Source: Albugo candida (Eukaryota > Oomycota > Peronosporomycetes > Albuginales > Albuginaceae). From it: a DNA stretch of 64,000 nt. Of this stretch, positions 1 to 10,458 are shown piece after piece. The position numbers and the translations under genes are program-made. Every line of letters begins with the position of its first letter. The stretch's first letter is position 1. The notes beneath the pieces were generated by a model. The model saw nothing but the letters and a program-made list of their open reading frames with translations. It was not told where the DNA came from and searched no databases. Location: NCBI GenBank assembly GCA_905220665.1, contig CAJNAR010000145.1:62001-126000 (forward strand), given 5' to 3'.

Positions 1-5
1 TGAAG

Positions 6-1615
6 TCAACGAAGAATTTGAGTAGCTTTGACGTACAATCGTCGCAAAAGCTTGGTCATGGAAACTTCAGCTCGAGTGCCATCTGAGTGCGTACTGAAAC
101 GCAAGACAAACTCGCAATACGAATCGAACAAAGTTGATCTTTTACCGAACAAGTCACGCAGAGAACGGATACGAAAAGCTTGAGCGAACTGCATCCGAAA
201 AGTACGCGCAGGTTCTAGGACCATTCTCATACATCGACGATGAGCAACAGCACTAGTAGAACGTTGTCGCTGCTCAAAGTGAAGATGATTATCCATATAA
301 AGCCACACAGGAGCATTTGACATAACTATTTATTGCTCCTGCGAAGACAAAGTCGTCGGTGTGAGCTCCCATTTACTTTGACTCCACCCAACGCACGTCT
401 GCTTCCACCATGATGACGCTACATTCCAACGAACCATGGTAGCATGCCGTCGAGGTGATATCGTTAAGATATCAAGCGGTTCGAACGGTCCAAAGTTGGG
501 TAAGATGGTCTTCACCATCTCCATTCCAGTCAGTGTCCAGTTGCTTGGAACAGCCGTACTTGAATGGAGCCCAAATTGTTGGAGGAATTGGATTTGTTGC
601 TTCTTTAATTGATTTTCGATCATCGGAACCTGTAAACCACCTTGTGAATAAGGTAGATATAAAAGTTCCGATGGAAATAGTTGCATGTGCTTTGAAACCC
701 GCTCGTACTTTCGACTAAACACAAATCGATTTAACATCGATTGCGAGCGTCGCAGTAAATGCTGCGGGATATGAAATGTGCCGTAAAATGCCATAATCTT
801 GACAAAGCCATAGTCTGCGCCACCAGTAAACGTCCACGCAGCGTTCTTGCACGACGAAACCACTAACGAAAACCACCATAGAAACGATCTTCTAGGAATT
901 CAATCATCAAATCACCCACTGGTGATTGACTGGAAGGAACTCCTAAATACTTGACCGACTCGCAACGTGATAGAACTTTCAAAAAAGGGAACGGCTGACA
1001 TACTTGACGACAATTAAGAGGAAGTAAAGTCGACTTGGACAGATTTAACTTTGCTCCTGAAGCATCACAATAATGATGAACGATATCAAGCTGAGCCTCC
1101 ACTCCACCGAGCGAAGACGATAACAAAGTCGAGTCGTCCGCAAAGAATAAACTGGTTGATGTATCCATTGGAGTGATACAAATACCAGGGCCGTCGTTCC
1201 TCCGCAATAAATTACCCAACGGCTCGATTGTTATGAGGAAGAGCAATGCGGAGAGTGGATCAGCTTGTTTCCCTCCCCGATATGGAGTGATCCTCGGTGA
1301 AAGCGTTTCATTCAACAACAACGAAACAGACGTGTTGGTGTATAGAAGCTTTGTCCACTTGATAAAGGAATTTCCGCAATACATTTTCGAAAGCACTGCA
1401 AACATGTACGACGAGACCACTCGATCGTACGCTTTCTCATAATCGAGAAAGCTTGCATAAGCTTTTTCACCACGATGAGTGCGCGTGGTTTGACCTACGA
1501 CGCTCTGTTTGTATCTCATCGAAGAAGAAAAAGCAACACCCCCATGAAATTTCAAAATAGAGAGCTCTGTCTCAGAATCGTGTGGCGCGTACGGTATGAC
1601 ATCGTCTATATTCAT
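6..1615 (-). pseudogene. Decayed LINE reverse transcriptase, cut by the window edge
   Basis: Three minus-strand frames (1615-863, 863-330, 323-6) read successively through one non-LTR retrotransposon reverse transcriptase. The first has the palm motif FFADDSTLLS and the conserved EKAYDRV and PLSALLFL blocks; the next two continue into the thumb and C-terminal region. The order and wording match the LINE at 18-23 kb (for example HRGEKAYASFLDYEKAYDRV here against HRGEEAYATFLDFEKAYDRV there), so both belong to one family. The usual GVKQGDPLS has become GGKQADPLS, and at least two frameshifts break the frame, so it cannot work. The 5' part (endonuclease) is missing on the right and the 3' end lies outside the window. 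Confidence 0.9.
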
Positions 1616-1669
1616 TGAAAAGAGAGAGATGGAATACTCTAGTACTTAGCTTTGCAATAAAATAGATGA

Positions 1670-1906
1670 CTATGGGGGAAACTTTTCGAGGTCAGTTTGC
1701 AGCATACACAATTTCCGGCTGTTGTTGCATTGCAAATGGAATAGGTCGATAAATGTGCTCTGACCTTTGATCAGATAAACACGCTTATCTTTATTGCTGG
1801 CAACCATAATTATGTCTTTGACACCAACCTTTTCCAAAAGCCAGAAGTGACAATTCTCACTTTGTGCTTGGATGAGTGCCAAAAGTCTAGTGTAAGACGG
1901 AAGTGA
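1670..1906 (-). pseudogene. Unidentified coding-like fragment
   Basis: A minus-strand frame of about 75 codons without an ATG. It contains the balanced stretch KVGVKDIIMVASNKDKRVYL and ends with a stop just beyond the 5' end of the LINE relic. The residue composition looks like true coding sequence rather than a shadow frame. It could be an exon or a truncated host gene into which the LINE was inserted. I do not recognise the family. Confidence 0.22.
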
Positions 1907-1978
1907 TCTGCGTTTTTTTTCTTACTTCTGAGTTGACAAAGAGGAGATGCATCAGGATTACAAAAACGACCGTTTTAG

Positions 1979-2221
1979 ATGCATTTTGTTTTGTCCAGAG
2001 TACTCAAATCTTTGGGGTGCACAATATCAGTTGCAGCAGGGATTTTTGCATATCCTTTAGCCGTAATCAACAGTTTTATTGATTTGTCTCAGGTAAAGAC
2101 TGAATTAGCTTTTGAATATAAGATACATTCAGCATGGATAGAAATTGTAAACGAGGAGATACGAACGCAGACTACAATTTACCTCTCTACATGCATCGTG
2201 GAAGCGGTAAAGAAAATCTGA
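1979..2221 (+). CDS. Possible small secreted orphan protein, 80 aa
   Basis: The ORF begins with a true ATG and has a hydrophobic N-terminus (MHFVLSRVLKSLGCTISVAA, then GIFAYPLAV) that could be a signal peptide or membrane anchor. A polar tail of about 45 residues follows. No domain is recognised. Small secreted orphans are common beside repeats in oomycete genomes, but an ORF of this length could also be chance in this AT-rich DNA. Confidence 0.28.
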   Translation: MHFVLSRVLKSLGCTISVAAGIFAYPLAVINSFIDLSQVKTELAFEYKIHSAWIEIVNEEIRTQTTIYLSTCIVEAVKKI

Positions 2222-5200
2222 AGGGAAGAACTATTCAGTGCACCCAGTATCTGAATTATCCCACGAGTCAAAGAATCTAACTTCTCAGCTTGAATACCAA
2301 TTGACGAATAAGATGCGAATATGTTTCATTCAGTGTACCCTTGCTGAACAGTCTCGTGGCTCACAGATTCAATAAAAAGTATACCATATTACGAAACCGC
2401 GTGTATATCTTTTTAAATTCACTTAAATATTTATAAACCTGGAAAAGTTTGATCCTACTGCGCACAAACTTTTCCGAAAGATTGAAAGGGTAACCACATT
2501 GAGACGAGATAGAGATGTTGCTTGCTTCAACGGTTTATAAGTAACATAGAAAGTGGGCCTCACTTTCAGAAAAATTTATACTAGATGCTTGAATTTGTTC
2601 GGTATAAACAGAGTTCTGTGCCATACCAGCTTATCTGGAAGAGGAAAATTCACCTGACTTAACATGCAATGACCAATTTATTAGGATAAAAGTAGAAATT
2701 TGAATAAACGCACTAAAATTCGAGCAATTTCCATCATTAGTAACACGTCTCGATACTCATTCCAGCATCAATTATCTTCATGAAGTCAGTGTAGCATCCG
2801 CAACGGGATAGGGCTAAAATTCAACAAAACATGAGAAATCGGAGAGCAAGAAAAAGCAATCAATGATAACTATACACCATTTCTTATATCATGTGCACTC
2901 GACCAAATTACTTATAGATAGCCATTGTCATAATCCACGGCATGGGTGTTGATAACAGTAATTTAAGGAATCGTTCTCCAATACGACTATGATGCCGACG
3001 GAGAGAAGACACGACGACGAAACGTTTGGTTCAAGTACCCGGTTAAGACTACAGAATATGGAAAGAATTCAGAATTAGCTCGTCTGGACGGTACTTCTTT
3101 TAGTGAAAATGTCCCATGTCAGAGTGAAGCAGTTTGAGAATGTGGAATAGAGTAGAAAATAGACTTGAACATGAAGAAGGTGCTGCCGGATTTAGAATTT
3201 ATCAACGTCGATAAAACTTAACAGAAATGGATGAGTGATTTAGAGTTATTCAGGAGGAGGTAGCCGCATCAGAGGACAAGTCAACTTGGACTGTGACAAG
3301 GCGCTAACCAAGACAGAAAGCGATGTATACGAATTGGATATTGCTAATCACGTGGAATGAGCAAAGCAGAACCATTCGCTATAAAGCATGGATGGTTGAA
3401 GATGGGTATCGAAAGACCGAAATCTTTACCTCTTTGAGACGTGCTATCGCTTTGCGACTCTAGATTCGATTCGGATATTCTTGGTAAAAGTCTGGCATCG
3501 AGGCTACCATAGACAGTAGTGTGATATGGGTATTGCCTTTCCTTGTGAAATTTCAAAAGTAGATATATTCTAATGGTAACTAGGAATATTTTTGAATCAA
3601 TCGATCTGTGTTGTTCGCTCCATATATATACGAATATACCATGCAGCTACCACATTAGACAAGATATCACCGAAAACATTTGAGATAAAGCTAGGATTCA
3701 ACCGATGGAAGATAGATTCAAGCAATCTTGGTCGACAAAAGCATCCTAAATGCACAAACGTTGCTATGAATTTTGACAGTATGTTGATTTAGCACGAAGT
3801 AAGGAAATAAATAGGAGCACCACGTTGCACACGAAGAAAAAAAAATTACAGCTGACACACTGTTTCAAGTCAGACCTAATTATGGCACAGAAGTTGAGTA
3901 TTCAAGGCAGAAGAGCGATACAAACCTTACATAAAATGCATCTCGAAAATGATAAGAACGTGAAATTAAGACCAAAAACGCAAGGATTAAGAAGATACCT
4001 TTTTCCTTTTAGTTGGAGCTTTGCTGTACATTGTATATGCAACAAAACCAGATTTTATATTTGCGTATTATAGCCAAGTCAACATCGTGAAAACCCTCGT
4101 GAATAATAATGGTAGACAGCACTTCCAGTTCTATGAATTTCTAAGGAAATTAGATCAAGCAGCTTTTGTTGATAAGCAAGCCCAGATCTGCAGATTTTCG
4201 TTTATAGCAACGCATATTGCAAAGTAAATTGCCGGTCATTTTCATATATCATGGTTACGATGAATGGAGGTATACGGCATTTAGGTGAAGATCAGAAAGA
4301 GCATCGCCGAAGCAGAGTTCGTTTCGCAGTCTCTATGCCTATTAGAAATCAACTGAAGGGAGATTATAACGGATAAGCTGGGTTTCTAGAAATATCCTGC
4401 AATAGCTAAGTATGATGTCACCCATGAGCAATAGCTTTGCTAGAATGATGAGTAGCAAATCAGGGCTACGTGCATCGAAATCCGTTCGTCAAGAAGACTC
4501 ATTCGGTTATATTCAAATGGAGCATGCTTATCACAAGAGACAAATGGCCATTTAGCTGAACAAACCATCAGTGATGAAGCAATCCAGAGACTTGTAGTAG
4601 AAGTCAAAGTTTCGATTGATTGTTGCTGGAGGTAGCTCGACTGATGTGGAGTACATTGGGAACCAACCATAATACTCAGGATTCTATTATAAACTTGATT
4701 CAACTCTCAATGTTAAGTCTAAGAAACCTTCTCTTCGTTTTCCTCGAACGGCGTTTACTAACACATCAAGCTTACTATCAATTTCCAAAAAGACCACCTT
4801 ATGTAAGGAGAAGCTATTTCGTCATGATCGCAATTGTGGACGATAAGGCCAAAACGATCACCCTACTCTTCTTCGCTCTACTCATTAATTGGCTTATTTG
4901 CATGCGGCTTTCTCCCGATAGCGCGAAAGAAAAATAAAGCTGTTCCGACTTCGTTTGTGAGATAATCTAAATGATTCCGAAATCAATCAGAAAAACGTAT
5001 TTTAGAAACTCAGGTGCGAGATCCAGGTTACATTGGCTCGAAAAATAAATTTCATCCATGGCTGTCGGTCGATCTTTTAATTTTCTTTCAGAAAATTGAC
5101 ATAAACGAAGCGTCTGACTGAAAAAGTTTTTAAGAATTTCAAATGATGTTTGATTGAAGACGACAAACTATGCATACAGAACAGCTCAACTACCCTTCCC

Positions 5201-6263
5201 AATATCTTTCGATTCTGCGGGTTATGCAGCTCAATCCTTCCTCCCAGTTCTTTGAGGGTGAATCTACCTGCTGATATTCATGCGAAGATGTGTTTTAGCA
5301 ATCACAACGCTCCGATGAACTATGCCATCTAAAAATTACTTTCTTTTTCCTTCTTTCCCTTCATCTAGTCATGTACCATTCTCAATACACGTTTTTTTGC
5401 TTCGAATTTCCTCTTGTGTGCACATTCCAGTGCTGCGCAGGACGTCAATAAAAATCGCAAAATGTGCTATTTCTGCGTATCAAGAATCAAATCACTGCAC
5501 CGCTATTGTTTTACATAAAAATGTGCCAAGTTCTCCATCCTGACTGCATTTTGATAGCTCTGGAAATGTTTGTTCACTCTTTCATTAGGCTAATAGGATT
5601 CTGTGGTATGTGACGACTGTTTCTTTTGGAGGAGGATATGGTCAATTGTTCTGCATTCATGGTATGTATTACGATATTTCGTGATTCATTCAGCTACTGG
5701 ATGATGCTATCACAGCTAAGAGAAATTACATGATTACGTTTGCGAAGAAACTTCAAGCACTGCTAAAGGCGGTAATGTTGCTGTAACATATTCGTTTGTA
5801 GAGAAACTCTGGTCAAAAATAGCCTTCTCTGTAATTTATTCTCGACCAATTACCATGCCATAACGCTTCGTCTTTTCGTTAGTCAGACACTACCTGAGCT
5901 TGAATGTGTTGGGATATTGTCCGTTCAAATCAGCAGAGATAAAGTCCAATGACCGGCACACATGATCAACTAGACCCCATTGATAATGAGCTCAGGATGT
6001 AGGATGTAGAAGCATTTGACATGGCTTCTTTTGTCTGTATGGTTATTTGATGCATTCGAATAGTAGAGCTTGTGATGCATATCTTGATTGCAATATATGG
6101 CTGACTAAAATCAAAGACACAGTATCAAATCAGATCGTGAACGGTTGCCCATTCAGATATAGTGTGTTCTATCCTTCATTAGTCGGAAGGATTTTATTCG
6201 AGTAGTGCGTATTCCTTTCGGTTTCAAATAAACCACTGTATAAATCCGATTTCGGTCGCCCAA
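2222..6263. other. 4-kb stretch without a recognisable gene
   Basis: Only short ORFs occur. A coding-like tract on the plus strand at about 2989-3140 reads as a hydrophilic peptide (it includes WFKYPVKTTEYGKNSEL) up to a stop, and weaker traces continue to about 3350. ORFs at 4440-4703 (-), 4620-4937 (+) and 5322-5543 (+) overlap or lack convincing composition. I see no RNA gene or repeat. Confidence 0.4.
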
Positions 6264-6387
6264 TTTCAGATGTAAATGGATTAGGTTTAGCATGGCTGGT
6301 TGTAAGAGTACACGGACAGTAAGCTAGAAAAGCTACATAAATCTATTCCTTCTTCTTTCCTATTTTCTTCAAAATCAAAAACGCTAT
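6264..6387 (+). repeat. Probable 5' LTR of the decayed copia element
   Basis: It shares a core with 9739-9862: GATTAGGTTT.GCATGGCTGG, then AGAG.ACAC and a TCTATT..CCTATTT run. Both boundaries were set by alignment to the right copy, whose purine tract gives its left edge. The copies are strongly diverged, so the edges may be off by several bases. Confidence 0.55.
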
Positions 6388-6899
6388 GAGCGGAACAATG
6401 GATTCAACTGCTGCCGACGAAGATCACCAGAAACCGAGAGCGGATTCCGGTCGCGAAAAGACCTATGCTCAAGAGTAATTAGAGGTCAAGGACGACGAAA
6501 GGGAAAACGCAAGAGTAGCTGCTATACCAACTTGCGAGCCTCACAAAACGCATGGATCGCATGAAGTTGTCACGAGAGGAGAAAGAGCTCTTGAATGGTG
6601 TCGATGCCGACTAATTCGGATCATCGATCGAAAGGGGCAGGCCCATGAGAAGAGAAGCGCTTAATGTATTTCCACCTCGGCGTGTGTCGCCAGGGGGTAT
6701 CTAAACACGTGTTTTGGCTTGTTCCAGCGTGGATCAGGTAATGCCGCTGGCAACGTGGGAATGGCTCTGGCTCCGCAGCCAGCGCTACCTTAGCATCATC
6801 GACCGCCATAAGTATACCAACCGGTCGCACAACAGCAGTTAGTACCCGGGCCTCAGGTGAAACCTGTGCCAGAAACTCGACAATCGAATCTGGGAATCC

Positions 6900-7245
6900 G
6901 TCTGTTCGACGGTATGGAATTATACCAAAGGTTTCGAAAGTGGGCTCTAATCCTAGGGTAAAAGTTTCGTTCGACAGGTACAATTTTCGAGAGGGCTTGT
7001 GGCTTTTTGTGAGCGAAGATATCAAGATTGCCACACTTGGTCACCACCTGACTGAAGTGGCTGAGCGCTATGACAACCGGCAGATAGAAGGATGGTGGAA
7101 GGAAAAGCCAGCATTAGAACCAGCGGTGCAGACGCTGCTGCACACTAGGATAACGCCTACACAGAGGATGAAACTGTTTACGGAGGACGAAAAGTGCGAG
7201 CTGAACATGGCCCGAGCACTACCTGTACCTTGTGGCAGTAATTGA
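6900..7245 (+). pseudogene. copia gag fragment
   Basis: The frame reads VKVSFDRYNFREGLWLFVSE followed by IKIATLGHHLTEVAERYDN, which has the look of the N-terminal Gag region of copia elements (tryptophan- and leucine-containing, ahead of the zinc knuckle). An upstream ATG at 6385 (MSGTMDSTAADEDHQKPRA) may be the original Gag start. The two segments are separated by frame breaks. Confidence 0.5.
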
Positions 7246-8339
7246 GTTTTGTGGGGTCCCGCCCCAGCTCAGTCGGTTCAGCAGCTGAGCGTACGCACCC
7301 CCTGCCGGAGGTCGTTAGTAAGATCCCCGGCAGTGTGGGAAGCGGTTTGAGTCGACCCAATCAATAAGCTTGGAAACTATCTGCCTCTCTAGGTTTGAAG
7401 TCAGACTTAAGTAATATTCACACGGTCAGGGGCACATGATAGGATAAGGAAGATAGTTAACGAACCAGATAAACAGTGTAATGAAATCCTTGACGAAGTA
7501 AGTGAGGCTGGTATGGGTGCCGAGAATTTTGTAAAGGATAACGTCGTACCCTTTGACGACCGGACGATGCGAGTATCGATGCTGGCAAGTGTGGACCTTA
7601 GCGCACTGATTACCATCGTCAGGCAGAAGTTCTGGCTCAGTTTTCTCAGTCAGCAGAAATATTCCTCTCTAGCTGGGTGGGATGAGACGTCGTCAGTAAC
7701 GTACAGGATACCTTCGGAAGGCATGTCTTGAAAAAGAAAAGGATTTGATAAGTTTGGAGACGCTGAGTTTGTACTGGCTGTACAAGGGACAGAAATGGAA
7801 TAAGGTCTAGGGTAGTTAGACAGTGGATCAAGAAGCCATCTCGTCAACGATTTTGCCTTACTGAAGAATGCAGAAGATTGTGTGAGAGAATTTGTTACCA
7901 TGGACTGTACTAATGAGTGTAACGGTTCTACGAAAAGCTGCCAAGGTACCGCTCCTCGATGCTTACTATGCCGAAAATCCGGAAAGGAACATCATTTCTT
8001 ACGGTCCACTTGAAGCAAAGGGATACGGCATTTGCTATCGTGCGCATCATCGCATGATTGCTGATATACATGGCGGACCCGCTAGCTTTTATGTGGAGAC
8101 CTCGTATAACGTTATAGTTGTTCGTGCGGTGGAATTTGAGCGCGCAAAGAGTGTAGGGAACATATTGATGTCCGTGTTGGCACAAACGAGGCATAGTTGT
8201 TTCATGATGTGCAGGAAGGAACATTGATGCATTTTCAAGGACGTTTGGGGGAATCCAATCACGATATAATGATATCATGGCCAAGGATCCTGCTTCTAAA
8301 TTCTCCTTGCCGACATCAAGCGTACAAATTTTCTAGCTT

Positions 8340-8660
8340 GCGTGCAAGCCAAGCAAACTAAGAATAAGCAGCCCCGTAAGGATCCTTGAAGCAGCTCGTC
8401 GATTAACGTTATGGGTGTTGTGATCTGCTCAAATCTGAGAAGGCGAATGACACCGAGAGATCGCCACGGTAACTGTTATATGGTTAACTGTTACGAGCAC
8501 GGCACTGATTGCTGCCGGGTTTCTTGGCTAAAAATACAGGATGTCGCAGGTTAGAAGTTCAAGCATCAAATAGCTTTCTTCAAGAGACGCCTCAACTGTC
8601 GATTTCGCGTCCTCAGAACAGACGGAGGCGGGGAGTATGGATTGGTTTTGTAGGGACGTC
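8340..8660 (+). pseudogene. copia integrase fragments
   Basis: Plus-strand frames hold CVQAKQTKNKQPRKDP (the end of the GAG-pre-integrase zinc region, about 8340-8390), then NVMGVVICSN, then RLNCRFRVLRTDGGGEYG (8593-8646). The last contains the second catalytic Asp of the integrase core (TDGG). Frameshifts and stops lie between them. The pieces correspond closely to the integrase of the element at 62.5-63.4 kb. Confidence 0.7.
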
Positions 8661-9381
8661 GGCATAGCGCGGTAGGTAAGTGAATTAAGGAACTATGTCA
8701 GCAATGGAAGGGCAGGAAGAATGCACCGTACCATAATCAACATGGTGCGGAGCATGACTTTCCCTGTGGTTTACCGTTAAGCTTTTTGAAAGACGCAGCT
8801 GAATATTCTGCGTTCATTCTATACAGAAGCCTCAGTAAGGCAACGAAAGGCAGACAATCAACACTTCTAATGCCCACAACACCCTCGTACTTAGCGATAT
8901 CGTGGTATTTGGATCGCCATGTACGGAACACCGCGACGCGAGGAACGAATCGCTGGGCAAGAGAGGCAAGGGTGGGCTACTCATTGAATAAATTGATGAA
9001 ATCAAGAGCTATTGAATCTATATTCCGAAGGAAAGGCTTCTTATTTTAACTCGGCATGTCCGGAACGTCGATGCACTCACGACTACACAAAAGAAGCAGC
9101 TCGAACACTCACTTCTCGAAGTTGAAGACACACCCACTAAATTGATCACTCCAGTGAATGAGACGGTAACGAAAATGCGTGGCAACACACGAGGTCGAAA
9201 GAGTTCCTGGACGCGGATGCGTACGGTTCTCGTCGTACTCCACAAAAGGAGAAAAATGCGTTTCTTGGTGAACAGTGTAAGGGAGGCTGACCCAAAGAAC
9301 AATGAACAGGGCATGCGCAGCGCTCAAACGTACAGGGGATTATTGCTATGAAAAAAGTGCTTGATGCGCTGAACAAGATAG

Positions 9382-9720
9382 ATGGTAGTGCCACCTAAGG
9401 GCACTTACGTTTTGCACACCAAATGGGTGTTTCAAACAAAGGAAGACGACGACGGCTCAATTGAACGTTCTAAAGCCAGGCTCGTAGCCTACGGGAACGA
9501 GCATCTATTCGGTGTTAATTACGGACTCACGTTTGCGGCGGCCATGTAGTTAAGCACTGTCAAGGTCATTCTTGGATTTGCACGTCGTTGGTAAGTACCA
9601 GCCAACCATGGGTTATCCTCACCGTCTACGCAAAGGCAGATAAGGAGAAGAACATGAAGATTTATGTTTTTATCCCACAGGGAATGAATTTACCGGACGG
9701 CGCTACAAAAAGCTGTGGCA
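9382..9720 (+). pseudogene. copia reverse transcriptase fragment
   Basis: The frame from 9382 reads VLHTKWVFQTKEDDDGSIER, then KARLVAYGNEHLFGVNYGLT and FAAAM, and then hits TAG at about 9547. It continues as LSTVKVILGFARRW, stop, VPANHG. These are the first blocks of the copia RVT_2 domain. A shifted frame continues with AKADKEKNMKIYVFIPQG. The YVDD catalytic block is absent because of an internal deletion up to the purine tract. Confidence 0.8.
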
Positions 9721-9738
9721 TGGAAAGTGAAAAGGGAC

Positions 9739-9862
9739 TGTCTGATATGAATAGATTAGGTTTCGCATGGCTGGGTGTTAGAGCACACGTCCACTAAGCA
9801 AGAAGAATTAAACTTTATTACGTCTATTTCTATCCTATTTCCTCCAAAGTCGAACAGTGCCA
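9739..9862 (+). repeat. Probable 3' LTR of the decayed copia element
   Basis: This right-hand partner of 6264-6387 begins TGTCTGATATGAATAG directly after the purine tract and ends near GTGCCA. The TG...CA ends are typical of LTRs. The following five bases (TATAT) do not match those before the left repeat (CCCAA). Confidence 0.6.
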
Positions 9863-10458
9863 TATATTAGTACAAATTGAAATATTTGCTGACTTAAAAT
9901 GATACTGGTAACCCCCACACACACAGTCATATATGTAGACAATCCGACTATGTCATCGTAATATTCAATATCAAGTTAAATGTGATGGGAAACGAGAACT
10001 TCATTTTTTAGCTGATATATTTGTCGGATTTCAAGTCTGCAATTAGATTTTCTGAGACCCATCGCAGATAAGTAGAGTTCAATTGTTCAGAACTAAATCA
10101 ACAAAATATACTTGCCAGCCCTATCAGCTAATAAGTGGAATTTTTGATCACATTGTCAGTTATTGTGCATTAGCACACAAGCAGCATATCACTATCCTTA
10201 TACGTTTTGAGTCTCGAACATATAAGTTTTTCAGCTGACTTTTTTCATGCTTCCCATACCCATGAATTTAGAATCGAAACCTGCGTTGAAAAAACTATAA
10301 AAAACGAAAGTATTGCGTGAAATTGTTTCTGGCTTTAAGCACTTTATTTTATGATACTTAAGCAAGTCACATAAAAAGTTATAACAATTGGCTCAAATAA
10401 CACCACGTGTCCAAAAATCGACCACTTATTATTGCTCACATATCAGAGACAAAGAATA
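9863..10458. other. Upstream region of the effector gene
   Basis: About 600 bp of AT-rich DNA lie between the copia LTR and the effector start. I see no ORF. A pyrimidine-rich CCACTTATTATTGCTCACAT stretch 20-40 bp before the ATG vaguely resembles an oomycete initiator region, but it does not match the consensus well enough to call. Confidence 0.35.

Larger units (their letters stand above)
6264..9862 (+). mobile_element. Decayed Ty1/copia retrotransposon
   Basis: Gag, integrase and reverse transcriptase traces occur in copia order on the plus strand, between two diverged direct repeats of about 124 bp (6264-6387 and 9739-9862). A purine tract (AAAAGGGAC, 9729-9737) sits immediately before the right repeat, as expected of a polypurine tract. 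The element is only about 3.6 kb. The reverse transcriptase breaks off soon after its first blocks, so most of RT and RNase H is deleted. No target-site duplication is visible. Its RT wording is closest to the partial element at 61.8-64 kb. Confidence 0.75.

Noticed and set aside
4440..4937. Overlapping ORFs on both strands at 4.4-4.9 kb
   Set aside because: Poor composition, and the plus-strand start is TTG. Neither can be preferred.
5150..5332. FCGLC motif in a 60-codon ORF as a further CCG protein
   Set aside because: Starts at TTG, lacks a leader and the following Gly. A single C-x2-C is not enough.
6621..7047. 137-codon minus-strand ORF at 6.6-7.0 kb
   Set aside because: It lies antisense to the copia gag segment and has no motif.
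10381..10458. Possible oomycete initiator promoter element
   Set aside because: The closest match to the initiator consensus differs at one position, and such matches are common by chance in pyrimidine-rich DNA.
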